Counted from the first letter of the stretch, positions 52,590-63,633 are shown. The stretch is DNA of 64,000 nucleotides from Cucumis sativus (GCF_000004075.3 NC_026658.2:23176075-23240074), one strand, 5' to 3'. Notes: generated by a model not told the origin, from the letters alone. Numbers and translations are program-made.

Positions 52590-52960
52590 CGTGATCATTT
52601 ATAATAAAATTTTTAAAAACCATTGTTTATCATGAACTACATGACTGTGTATCATAAACTACATGAATTGTGTATCATGATTTACACGATCGTTTACTAG
52701 GGTTTTTCAAAACCATCGTTTAACATGAATTACTTGATCGTGTATCTTAAACTGCTCACAATCATGCATCATTCTCTACACAATTGTTTACTATGATTTT
52801 TTCAAAACCATCATGTATCATTTCCTACATGATCATGTATCATAAGTATTAAGAAAAATAATTACACATGTGCGTGTGGCAGGTGTTAATACTACCTACA
52901 CAATCGTGTATCATTTTCTACACGATCAAGTATCATGATCGTTTAGAACAAAGAATTACT
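52590..52960. repeat. Degenerate array of ACACGATCGTGTATCAT-type palindromic words
   Basis: The words TGTATCATGATTTACACGATCG, ACTTGATCGTGTATCTT, TACATGATCATGTATCAT, ACACAATCGTGTATCATT and ACACGATCAAGTATCATGATCG recur roughly every 35-60 bp. They are separated by TTTTTCAAAACCATC(G/A) spacers, seen three times. Many units are near-palindromic around GATC. No coding capacity. Spacing is irregular, so it is a decayed satellite-like array or part of an unknown element. Confidence 0.65.
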
Positions 52961-53019
52961 CACGCGTGCTTGGCTGATTAATCGTGTGTTGACTATGACA
53001 TTTTTTTGTATTTTTCATT

Positions 53020-53110
53020 GTGGACACGTGAACTTTTTCCGTTTTCAAAATTGTTTTACACAGACGGTGTAAACATTTTGTCGGTTTGTTATATTTTTTA
53101 AAAAAACTCA
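53020..53110. repeat. Copy of dispersed repeat family 3
   Basis: Pair of 12955-13045: GAACTTTTTCCGTTTTCAAA, ATTGTTTTACACAGACGGTG, TAAACATTTTGTCGGTTTGT, TATATTTTTTAAAAAAAC. This copy carries a few extra bases around the GACGGTG word. Confidence 0.5.
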
Positions 53111-53149
53111 TTTTTCAAAATATAACAAAAACAAAAATAAAATATAGGC

Positions 53150-53370
53150 AAATATATCAAATTTTTTGTACTTTTTGTATAGGCGTTTCCAAAAATTGTA
53201 AAAAATTAAACTAAAATATTACAAAAAAATTATTATATCATTTATGGACACTGATAAACTTTTATTAATATCAATGTCATTGACAGAAACATATTAATGC
53301 CTATTAATGTCTATCATAGACATATTTAAAATTTTGTTATTTGTAAATATTTTGACAAATTTGTCATTTT
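53150..53370. repeat. Copy of dispersed repeat family 1
   Basis: Core words CACTGATAAACTTTTATTAA, GTCATTGACAGAAAC and TGTCTATCATAGACATATTT lie between AAATATATCAAAT-like and TTGTAAATATTTTGACAAATTTGTC ends. The end matches the copy at 59.4 kb. Confidence 0.55.
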
Positions 53371-54671
53371 TATATTTTTTCTACTATATTTTATAGATTA
53401 GTTTTATTTATTTATTCTATCTACAAGAATTTCTCAATAAAAAACATAATCTCCATTTAAAATTTTAAACTTCTTTCGATATATTTAAATGATTGTAAAT
53501 AATAAAAACTAAAATATTTATAAAAATAAAACAAAATTTTAGATTTTATCCGCAATAAATCAAAATCTAAAATTGTACTATATTTTATAATTCTTTTCAT
53601 GCTATATGCGAAAATGGCACTTTAAATAATATACTAAGCTTTCCCATCTTTTCTTTCAAGAATAAAGTTGTTTTGTATTTTTAAATCATTTATATATTAT
53701 ATACATATGTGTAAGTTAACAAATTTTACTCAAGTTTTACCCTATAAACAAATTTTTGCATATTCATTAAATCAATACTCTCAACCATAGATGTATATTC
53801 GTTCAAACTCAACCATCAATTTCGAGTACATAAAATTTCGTTTTATTAATTTTTTACAATCTAAAGTTTGAGCGTTTCTACTGTAATTTGAACTTAGAAT
53901 AGTTTATACCTATCATATGTACGTACCATGTATATATGTCACTCTCAAAAAACGTCTATATATCTAATTAAATGGAAGATGTTGACAAGACATTCTTTAA
54001 AAGCATAAAAGCTTAAAGCCAAGTTTTCACATAAATAAGTATTTTACTGGAATTAAGAAATATGTCACATATATGAGAATTCTTCTTTTATCTACTAAAA
54101 AAAACTTTTATCATTTTTTGTTCTTTAAAGCGACTATATCTTGTGATTTTTCATTCACATGCATGACAAACTAACGGTGTTCAACAACTTTAAGACAAAT
54201 ATTCATTATTTTTGAAAGTATGAAAATTTTAAAGTTTACTCATGCATAGCTAAATTGCTCAATACATCCTAATACTTCAAGTAGATTAGAAGAGATCGAA
54301 TTCGCCTTAAAGAATGATAAAGTGAGTCTAGACAACTAAGCAGTAATTCAGTTATTGTCGAATGCGAATAAGGAAAAGAACTTTCATCTATAAGTAAAAC
54401 CAAGTCACATAGTCACCATGGAAGATGAGAATATTTAGCTCAATTGGATATTAGGGAACGTGAGATTTCAAAACCAATTGTCATGTTGGTTCTTACGAAC
54501 TCACGTTTGAACATCGATTTTACTATGAGATCACCAAATATGGCATTGACAATAAAATTTATATAATTATTTTTTGTTATAGGTTTGTTTTCTATTTCAT
54601 ATTTGGCTCTGAGCTATTGTGAAAGAAGGATAGCGCAACATGTTAGAAACAATACATTTTTGCATACTCCA

Positions 54672-55342
54672 ATAGGTATATGGCACCAGAATATGCAACA
54701 AGAGGCTATTTAACATATAAAGCAAATGTTTACAACTTTGGTATTGTGGCATTGGAAATCGTTAGTGGAAGGAGCAACACTATACATCACAATACATCAC
54801 AATACATCGGTCAAAGAATAAGTGCCTTTATCTTCTTGATTAGGTAACTTGATTTCATTTCTGTACCAATATATCTTGTTTTGCTTGATTATTTTTCTAC
54901 TGACCATATAAGGAAAACAAAAGGAATGTTTCTTCTTACACTTTAATTTATGCTACTTACACTTTAATTTATGCTATGTTGCCAGGCTCTTACGATGAAG
55001 GAGAAAGATAGTTTAATGGAGCTAGTTGATCCAAAGTTGGGCTTAAACTTCAACGAGGAAGAGGCAATGAAAATGATGAATATTGCTTTTCTTTTCCCCA
55101 ATGTGTCTCCCTCGGCCATACCTACAATGTCCTTTGTGGTGGGCATGCTGGAAGGTAAGGTTGTTGTCAAGGAGTTAGTTTCAGATTCTGATGACATGAG
55201 AAAGGAGATGAGGGCAATGTGGACTCTTATTCAGCAGAATGAAACGGTAATCGAGGACGAGAATGAGAATGAAACTGAGAGCCTATCATTCGTAAACATG
55301 CGATCAACCAGTTCTTCGACATCAATGAAGAACAAAAACTAG
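54672..55342 (+). pseudogene. Kinase C-terminal fragment of an LRR-malectin receptor kinase
   Basis: Two exon remnants homologous to the last two exons of the genes at 25490 and 59971, but on the opposite strand. The first (about 54674-54843) begins [13 protein letters not shown] and reads KANVYNFG where the good copies have KADVYSFG, so the structural Asp of subdomain IX is Asn. The second (54986-55342) reads ALTMKEKDSLMELVDPKLG and stays open to a natural stop. It has SAIPTMS in place of the conserved (A/D)RP(N/S)MS, losing the Arg of subdomain XI. No P-loop, HRD or DFG exon precedes it. Splice sites GATTAG/GTAACT and GCCAG/GCTC are kept. It cannot encode a kinase. It might still be transcribed. 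Confidence 0.85.
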
Positions 55343-55639
55343 ACTTGGTTGCATCTGTAATGGTATAAGATATGTTTAAGCTTTAATCTTGTGATGCATT
55401 TCAAATAGTCAATGTAAGAAGGTAAAATGGTAAACTAGTTTTCAAAGTTTTAGATCTTGATATAGACGAAAATGTCATTTTCAACTTTATGAAAATATTG
55501 ATGTCAATAGATATTTTTTAATAGAGAGTGTAAATATAACAAAGTTTTAGAAGATACTTGAATTAACAAATACTTGTTTTAGTATTTAACTCTTGGAGTC
55601 AGTACTAGTGTTGGGTGTACATTATGTAACTTTCCGATA

Positions 55640-56200
55640 TTTACTTCAAAAGCTGTGTCAAAGGACCTGCGATGTACAAATTTCCTATAGTATACAGTGA
55701 GTTTGAAAAAGCCTCAAACTTCTTGAACACTAGTGGGAGTTGGTCATTCCCTAATTGCTCTTATTTTCTCCGAATCAACTTCAACACCTTTCTCATATAT
55801 GAAGTGTCCCAAGTAGCCTATTTTGCCTTTGGCAAAACTGCACTTAGCCAAATTGGCATACAATTCATTCTCATGTAGAGTCTCCAAAACTACTTCCAAA
55901 TGTTGCACATGTTCTTCTACTCCCCTACTGTACACCAAAATGTCATCGAAAAACACTAACACAAAATGCCTCATATGGCTTAAAGATATGGTTCATCAAG
56001 GCTTGAAAAGTAGATGGTGCATTGGTGCCCAAACGACATGACCAAGAACTCATAGTGCCGCTCATGTGTACAAAAGGTCGTCTTCTCCACGTCTCCTGGG
56101 TGCATTTTGATATGATGATAACCATCCTTTGAATCAATCTTAGGAACATTGTTCAGTAGCATTCACACATCACCAATGGCTAGCTAATTTCCAGCTACTC
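55640..56200 (-). mobile_element. Ty3/gypsy reverse transcriptase relic
   Basis: Minus-strand reading frames spell pieces of a gypsy-class polymerase in order: DSKDGYHHIKMHP, EKTTFCTHERHYEFLVMSFG, FVLVFFDDILVYSRG (the catalytic FxDD box), and KCSFAKGKIGYLGHFI. A degenerate connection region resembling GFLGLTGYYRRFV follows. Two or more frameshifts and in-frame stops (for example where W should stand before PTPTS) show it is dead. LTRs were not found next to it. It sits between the two fragments of the broken kinase gene. Confidence 0.9.
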
Positions 56201-56594
56201 GCTCTTCCTAATTGAGAGATCATTAAGGCATTTCTATAATGACAATTATGTTATTCTTTCCTTCCTTGGTAACTCTGTAAGGAAACTACTCTCGACTTTT
56301 TTCCATTTTTCCATTTTTCCATTTCTCTACCTGCAGTATTTTAAGCGAGTGTATGAGAATAAAGTGATTTTCTCTCAGCAATTCTCTAAACTCTTTACCA
56401 CATTGCACGAATCTTTTTTGACCATTTTAAAATCGATCCCAAACATGGCCCAAGTAGAAGTGTCAACTATAAGACTGAAAACAATATTGTTTTTCTATCA
56501 TGACAGATATTTGATCTTTGAGCATCACAACAATAAGTTTTTAACATAATAACTGCAAGTTCACCAATGAAATTTACATCCATTATTAAATTAC

Positions 56595-56746
56595 CTTGAT
56601 GGAGTGTGTTTTCCGTCCAAGGCAACCTTGCCACCGTAGAATTCCAATAATTGAAACTATGACAAGGGCGATTGCAGCCACAATTATTCCAAGTATTGCA
56701 CCTACTGGTAAGTGTTTTCGACCTTTTGATGGAGGCTCAAACTCCG
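56595..56746 (-). pseudogene. Orphan juxtamembrane/transmembrane exon of an LRR-malectin kinase
   Basis: Homologous to the membrane exons at 28547-28389 and 62159-62013. It reads EFEPPSKGRKHLPVGAILG, then a hydrophobic span (IIVAAIALVIVSIIGIL), then RWQGCLGRKTHS. A 3' donor (CATCAAG/GTAATT) is present at the matching position. The open exon is 152 nt and would end in phase 0, while the two good genes end this exon in phase 1, so it could not join the usual next exon. No malectin or kinase exon flanks it. It is probably another piece of the gene whose tail is at 54672-55342, inverted relative to it. Confidence 0.8.
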
Positions 56747-56939
56747 CTTCAATTGGAAAAATTAAATTGCGTTTTTGGAAGAAAAAAATGAAAATTTTTG
56801 AATAACACGTTCGACCGTAGTTATTTGATGTCATACAGAAAACACAAAATAATTTTTTATTTTTTATTAAAACAAAAAAGTATAAATTAAAATTACAAAT
56901 TTATAAAATATTTTTCCCAAATTTAAAACCCTTCATTCT

Positions 56940-57190
56940 CAAATCGTTCTTTGAAGAAGTCATCTCTAATCCAACCATCTTCCGGCCCCGTCACCACCAG
57001 CACCTCCTCGTGGCCGTCTGTTCACTCTGGTGCTGCCATTACCGAACAATGAAACATCCTCTGCCTCAACCTTTTCAATTTGTGTCCGTCATCTTCGAAC
57101 TGCCACAATCTCTTCAAAGTTCAAACAGTAGTCGTCACTCTTCAAAGTTTAAATCGTGGTCGTCACCTCCTTTGCCGGTAAACTTCTATT
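56940..57190 (+). other. GC-richer, leader-like sequence upstream of the BUB3 exon
   Basis: After 100 bases of A/T sequence the composition shifts to C-rich, with CGTCACC and CTTCAAAGTT words recurring (57085-57170), and ends in a possible donor (TTTGCCG/GTAAAC at 57178). CT-rich text follows (57185-57235). It could be the 5' end of a gene or chimeric transcript leading to the exon at 57726. No protein match was found. Confidence 0.25.
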
Positions 57191-57725
57191 CCTTCTCTCT
57201 TTCTCTCTCTGTGACGTTGTTCTCTCTAACTCTTTCTTGCAACTCCATGGGCCAAATACTTGGTGTGTTTCTAATTTTTTTGTTTTGTTTTTTGATCTTG
57301 AGTTCTTCCCTTTTCTCTTCTCTTTTTTGATTTTTTTGTTCTTTTGTATTGCTGGATAAGTAAAATCCTTAAAAATTGTATCCAAAAATCCATTTTCATC
57401 CATTTTTCTAAAGGAAATGGTAGATTTCTGTTGAAATTTCTGATTGAAATTTCTGACTGTGGATGAATTTTAGTTAAAAAATAACAAGAATAGTTTTAAA
57501 TTGTATCTTTTATTTTTTTATATTTGATGAGGTCTCTTTAATATCAAATATTTTGAATTCCTTACAATTTCTATATGCTTGAGCCTGAGCAGAATGAATA
57601 TCCAGAGTTGGAGAGATTTTGATATATTCTTCTTTCCTTGCCCCATCTCTGATTCACTATCAGCTATTTTATCTTTATCATTAGTGTTTGAGCTGTAATT
57701 TTTTGTCTGTGATTTTTTTTTATAG

Positions 57726-57806
57726 GTATGCATTCAAATGTCACAGAAAATCAGAGGCTGGAAGGGGCATAGTCTATCCCGTCACTGCCATTGCATTCCA
57801 TCCTAT
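57726..57806 (+). pseudogene. BUB3: Single orphan exon of mitotic checkpoint protein BUB3
   Basis: The exon reads [20 protein letters not shown] then AIAFHP, matching the conserved segment of plant BUB3 that links two WD40 blades (family pattern [20 protein letters not shown]). BUB3 binds BUB1/BUBR1 (plant BMF) proteins at kinetochores. The exon is flanked by intact splice signals, TTTTTATAG before and GTGAGT after, and its phases (one base, 26 codons, two bases) are those expected of a real internal exon. No other BUB3 exon was seen within the kilobase either side, so this is a captured or residual fragment rather than a gene. Confidence 0.8.
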
Positions 57807-58729
57807 GTGAGTTTATGGTTTATTTTGAGTAATTTATTTAGCTTGAGTGAGCATGTATAGGCACTATATTGCACTAAGAGTGTGCTAGTGCAATGTAGCA
57901 TAGGTTTTGTGGTTTTGGTCTTCACTCCCTTCTTCAATGAAAGTGTCTCTTAGAAAAGGGGCAAACATTGTCACATTTAGTTTATGTTGCTATATATTTT
58001 GACTAGGTAAAATTTTACTATGTTAGTCTTGTGCTTGCAATTAATCAATTTGTATGCTAAAGAAGTTTTAACACAAACAACCTTTTACTTTGCTACCATA
58101 TTTTGATCAATGATCTATTTGGCACGCTAGTTATTCTCCTATAATCTCACTATTGTTTTTTATTTTTCAATCTTAAATCAATTAGAGTATTAACTTATGA
58201 CCTATTGGCTAAAGACATATGTTATGTGTGTGTCATTTTCATAGTTTTTGAATGTGTTGGGAGGGGGCTGGACTGAAGGGTTGAGATGTTCTAGTCATAC
58301 TCTAAAATGAGATTTTGTTTTCTTACTAAGTTTGGAAGAATCTATTGGAGCAATGAATCCAACTTGGAGCAATTAATTGATATGACATTTTTTGGTTTTT
58401 TTTAGAAATAAAGGATTCGACCATTGTTCAAGCAACAAAGAATATTTTCAAAGGTGAAGGATTACCGGTTGGTTGTTTATGCTTGTACAGAAAATCATGT
58501 TATATTTATTATGATGGTATTTACAGTACTAGTTTTGACTAAGGGTTGTAATTCCATACTTGTAAATTGTACAAACATGATCGAAAATGTACGAATATTA
58601 CAAAGTGTATTAATAAAAGAAATTGTTTTGCTTAAAGTATTACTATACTTACTCGAGAATTTATTTCATGTTCAATATATTTTTATTTGGTATTTATAAA
58701 AGGAATTTCAAATAGATTTCACTACGGTT

Positions 58730-58885
58730 TTAAAGTATTTCAAGTTTAAAGACTTTCGTTGTTAAATGTTTCATGTTTTCAAGTCAAGGGTCAGTTGGAG
58801 TTGTTTCAAAGGTGAATGACTTCGACGGACATCACGCCATACCTCGGATCAAGCAAGCAGGTGTCCAGAATGGAGTGTGACATAC
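58730..58885 (+). mobile_element. Possible solo or partial LTR end (gypsy type)
   Basis: Contains TCAAGTCAAGGGTCAGTTGG, GACTTCGACGGACATCACGC and a terminal GTGTGACA, resembling the end of a common plant gypsy LTR. No matching partner LTR was located in the window, and the left border is unclear. Confidence 0.4.
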
Positions 58886-59289
58886 ATAATATAATATAGA
58901 CATGTTTAAGATTAGAAAGTTTATATAATATAGCACATTTCTCTGTATTTATTAGAACTAAAATTGTAAATAATATAAAGATAACAAATAAGTAAATAAC
59001 TTAGATAAAACAAACTTCATACTTGGTTGAACAATAAATGAAAGATCTAAGGTATTCCAATAATAACACTTTCTTTTAAGACTAATAAAGGATGCTTTGA
59101 AATTTGTATCACATGATGAGTACTAAGAAATTTTCCCATGGAGTGGTCGTTAAAATTAAGTTTTTGTATAATGTCTTTAATATTATTCCTTTGATTTTAG
59201 GGTGAATCATTTGAAACAAAAAAATTGATAAGATTGAAACATATAGTGTAAGATAATAAGAAACATATAATCATATAAAAGTTAGTGCG

Positions 59290-59490
59290 AAAATAGACTA
59301 TATAAATAAATTAAAATATTTATAAGCTATAGCAACATTTTGGATTCTATCAATGATATAAACGAATAGACTTCTATCAAATGCTACTGATAAAAGTATA
59401 TTAGTGTTTATCAAGGTCTATTATTGATCAAATATGAAAATTTTGTTGTAAATATTTTATCAAATTTGTTATTTTTGACAATTCTCCTTG
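59290..59490. repeat. Copy of dispersed repeat family 1
   Basis: Ordered words AGACTTCTATCAAATGCTACTG, TATCAAGGTCTATTATTGATC and TTGTAAATATTTTATCAAATTTG. Same end as the copy at 53.2 kb. Confidence 0.55.
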
Positions 59491-59818
59491 TAATTACTTT
59501 AATTTTCGTTCAAACCCCCTTTTTAAAAAAGTTTTCCTAAATTCACCCCAGTTGTTATTCAAATTTAGTCGAGAAAAATATCAATAGGTATCCAAAATTT
59601 TAAACTTTATCAAAATTGGACCTTAGAACTTCAGTGTATTAATGAAATATTTTTCTTCAACTCAAATAGGTGGTAAGAAATCAAATATACAATAACGAAC
59701 CAGAGAGAGTTAATCGTTTGGCTCAATACGAGTTAAACAAATTATATTTTTAACCTTATCCCAGCTTTAAAGAAAGGATTACATGTCAATTACCGTTCAA
59801 CTCGGTTCATATTAACTT

Positions 59819-59871
59819 AAAAAGAATAAAGAATAAAGAATAAAAGAATAAAAGAATAAAGAATAAAAGAA
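59819..59871. repeat. AAAGAAT minisatellite (6-8 bp units)
   Basis: About seven units alternating AAAGAAT and AAAAGAAT, just downstream of the partial kinase gene. Confidence 0.9.
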
Positions 59872-59970
59872 TGTGGAACAGCTAACAGCATACATCATAA
59901 AGTAATTGAATGCTTACATAGTTACCTGTTAATACAATCACTAAATCCTATTCTCCAACTATATTTAGAA

Positions 59971-62900
59971 TCAACCATGATGGGGATGGGAATCACTGTC
60001 AGCAATTGAAGAATCAGTCCATGGTCCATCCATCAACATACTTTGTGTCTCGCTCTCGCTCTCACATGTCAACATACTTTGCGTTTCGCTCATCGTCTTC
60101 CCTTTCTGGCGATAAATCTGGCACCACATTGCATTCACATCTTGCTTTGAGACATTGGGATCTGAAGCCAACTCCTCCACGGCAATTTTCCCTTCCAATA
60201 TCCCAACTACTGTTGACATTGATGGTCTATCTGCAGCACTGATGTCCGTGCATTGAAGAGCGATATTGATCATCGTCATCGCCTCTGTCTTGTTGAAATC
60301 AGAGCCTAACCGTGAATCGACAAGGTCTAGTAAATCCCCTCTTACTTTTAAAAGATTAGCCTGAGAATAGAGGACGCGAATGACTTCAGTTTGCTACCAC
60401 TACCACTCATAACAGGTTTCATTTATAGTAAAAAGATGGAACAATCAGCTAAGTCTATGAATTTGTGGAAAGTGTTTTTCACATGGCAGATTAAGGACTG
60501 GAATGTAACTGAGTTGCCAAGGACAAACTCACATTCCATTTTTATAGGATCATATCTTTCCTTGGAAACTTTTGGTGTAATAAAAGTATTGTGGAACTCA
60601 ATAGCAATGCATGAGTAAGAGATGGAGCTAACTCACATAGTCAAGAAGGTATAAGCAATCATCCTTGGTTCCAAAACTTGTGTTGCTTCGACCACCCACG
60701 ATTTCTAATGCCACCACACCAAAGCTGTAAACATCTGCTTTATCAGTTAAGTAGCCTCGCATTGCATATTCTGGTGCCATGTATCCACTACAAAATAATT
60801 ATGCAGTGGTGTGAATATTTGGATTATAAATTTATCTTCTAGAGATTTTAGGTGACAACGCTTAGGTTGTCCTAATAGTCCCTCAAGTAATAACTCAAAC
60901 GTTTGCTCATCATTTCTCAATTTTTTAAAAGCATATGAAAGAAAATGCCCCAGTGGTAACTCACTAGGTTCCAGCAACCCGTGTGCTGATGTGTGTATTT
61001 CCTTCGTCATCCAGCCTGGCCAAGCCAAAGTCGGAAATCTTAGGGTTTAGTTTTTTATCGAGAAGAACATTGGTAGCTTTGATATCTCGGTGAACGATCT
61101 TTAATCTTGACTCATCATGAAGATATGCTAAACCTTTAGCAATACCAACACAAATCTTCTGCCTTGTTGGCCAATCCAATTTCAGTTGATATTCTTCAGG
61201 TCCTGTAGTAATACCAATTTTGCAAAGATGCTTATTACGTCCATTGATGTCGTCACCAATGTATTCAGAAAAACATTGAAGATCAATAGCAGTAGAAGGT
61301 AATAAGGAAATATATTTACCGAATAAGGCACGAGCAAGGCTATTATTTTCCAGATACTCGTAGATTAGCAAAAGTTGATCTCCTTCAATACAACATCCAA
61401 AAAGCTTCACTAGATGAGGGTGCTGCAATGCAGATATCATGCCTATCTCATTCAAAAATTCACGATTTCCTTGCTTTGACTTTGAAGAAAGTTGCTTCAC
61501 TGCGATTACACTGCCATCATTAAGAACTCCCTGCAATTCCGAAGACAGATCTTCACCTCAAAAGTATGAAAGAAGAGATGAAAAATTTGAAATCCAAACG
61601 AAGTATATAACACCTTGTAAACAGGACCAAAACCACCTTCTCCGATCTTATTGGCAACATCAAAATTCTTAGTAGAAGCTTTAATTTGTCTTAATGAAAA
61701 TGATCCTGTTCCTAGATCGAGGTCCTTCAACTCTGCAAAATAAAGGATAAATTACATTAAGAAGAATTAGTTCACCATAATTCCTCTTGTTACCTCGTAT
61801 GCACAAAATTTCCGACTGAGTTAATAGTAAACTTATTTTCCTGACTTTATAATAAACACGTAGAAAATCAATTAAAAAGTGGCCTAAGCGATGTCATAAA
61901 TGTCCAAAACTTTTCAAATACAGGTTTAAAAAGTGAGAGAGAATGGTAAAGCTATGTTTAAATTAATAAGAACAAGAATCTCACAACCCATGCATGGTTT
62001 GAGATTAATGACCTTGTTCAAGTGTGCTTTTCTTTCTTTGGCTGCCTCTCCACCACAAGACTCCAAGAAGCAAGATGATAAAAAAGACCACAGCAGCCAC
62101 AATTCCAACCACTACACCAGCAGATATGGCACTTCCACCTTCTGTTGGTGGATCAAAGTCTGCTTGGGTTGAAGAGAAAAACAACAATTATAACGAACTG
62201 TTCGTTTAAATAAGGTTTCAGACTATATAATATAACCAAAATGTGTCATCAAAATAGAGGGTCTACCAACCAGGTACAAGAGAAATGGCTGAAATTAGAG
62301 GACCATAAGTTCCTCTTGAAGGGATTGAATTTGTCCCCTTCCCAGCCCAAAATAAGCGGACCTCTACAGTACCATTAGTAATAGAAACAGGAAATTTCTT
62401 TATAAGAGGTTTGCCAACACCACCTGCTTCATCTGCAATATTGAAATCCTTCAACACCAGCACTCTCTGCAATTATTAGAGCTAAATCAAAAAACTTCCA
62501 AGGTACTAATATAGAAATATACAAAAAGATCAAGAAGTGGGGTAAAAGTATACCAGATAGCTTTTTGTTACGTACTTACCTGAACGTAGACATCAAATAC
62601 GCGTCTGCCAAGGCTTTTGTATGTTCTGACATAACCGAACTCTATCTCAGCAAAATGGAGGCTTAATGTGTATTTTCCATTACCCATGCAATATGCATAA
62701 TAACTAAGAGAGATTGGAGAAATCCGTGCACTCGTGTACAATTCAAGACCTTTCATTGGGAGTTCAGGTGGACTTAATGCAATAAAGTCATCTGTTGAGC
62801 GATCATCGTCCATAAAACTACCAGTGTTGCTAAATCCCCAATTAGCTCCACCTTGAAAAAACAATGATGATTTGCCTGTGTTTGTGTCTCCATCATACCT

Positions 62901-63633
62901 GACTGTTCCGTTTACTAAATCTTCCTTCCCACCGCAATTGATATGGAGAGAGTACCAAGCTGCAAGAACAAAAAAACCATATTGGTAAAAAAGCCGCATT
63001 AGACTCAAGTAGCCATGGAAACAACATTTCAACTCACTTTTATCACAAGAGCCCGCTAAACATGAAACTGTTCCACTGTTAAAACAATAAGAAGCTCAGT
63101 GGTCATTAGAATATTAGACAATTCAAACAACAAGTCAACTCCTTGGTTAGAGAAAAACTTACGAACTAATGTCTTGTGCAGAGCTCGCGAACAGGTTTCT
63201 GCATGGAACAAACGAGATTGGATAAGCTGTTTCTCATTATTAGATATAAAAACATTGTACCATAACAGAAGCATACTCACAAGCTTCTTGCTTCACATCC
63301 AGTGGCCTGAAAATCTGTCTCGGTAAATTTGTTATAAGAGAGATCACTGTAAGAAAAAACAACAATGAGATTTTATATCACTGGGAAAAGAAATGGTTTG
63401 GTAAAGCAAGAAAGAGGCCTTTTTTCCCTAAAGACCGGTGCAAAAGACATTAAATTGTTCTCTCTCTGAATATTTGTTCTTTATTTTGAAATCTCAACTC
63501 ATTTTCCATTTTAGCACCTCCACACCAAGTTACTTATACAAAACGTAGCATTGAAAAATAAGCTTACATGTTTTCTCCCTCCTGCAGCATCCAACGAGGC
63601 ACAGCTCCACTTAGCATGTTTCCAGCTAAATAT
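59971..63633 (-). CDS. LRR-malectin receptor-like Ser/Thr kinase, second copy (5' part beyond the window)
   Basis: Coding exons in view: 63633-63568, 63346-63281, 63198-63163, 63075-63038, 62959-62580, 62466-62271, 62159-62013, 61732-61614, 61530-61320, 61202-60965, 60787-60637, 60360-59971. They give the last 678 residues. Exon borders, phases and most lengths match the gene at 25490-35935, so the two are close paralogues. Present are the end of the LRRs ([15 protein letters not shown]), the malectin-like domain ([10 protein letters not shown]), a membrane span ([21 protein letters not shown]) and a full kinase with [30 protein letters not shown] and MAPEYAM. Active-site residues are intact, so it should be a working RD kinase. 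The tail after the kinase is longer and contains a tandem repeat of ESETQSML. Signal peptide and most LRR exons lie past 64000. Confidence 0.93.

Larger units (their letters stand above)
52961..54670. other. A+T-rich spacer with repeat copies
   Basis: No gene supported. Contains repeat family 3 (53020-53110) and family 1 (53150-53370). The sequence leading into the kinase fragment (54300-54670) shows no recognisable upstream kinase exons. Confidence 0.55.
57820..59950. other. Spacer with LTR-like end and repeat copies
   Basis: No gene supported. The piece at about 58780-58880 (GACTTCGACGGACATCACGCC, then AGGTGTCCAGAATGGAGTGTGACA) resembles the 3' end of a gypsy-type LTR familiar from dicot genomes. 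A family 1 repeat lies at 59290-59490 and an AAAGAAT array at 59819-59871. The 91-codon open stretch at 58424-58699 has no family match. Confidence 0.5.

Noticed and set aside
58424..58699. 91-codon + strand frame downstream of the BUB3 exon
   Set aside because: Does not resemble BUB3 or any known protein, and lies in sequence running into an LTR-like end.
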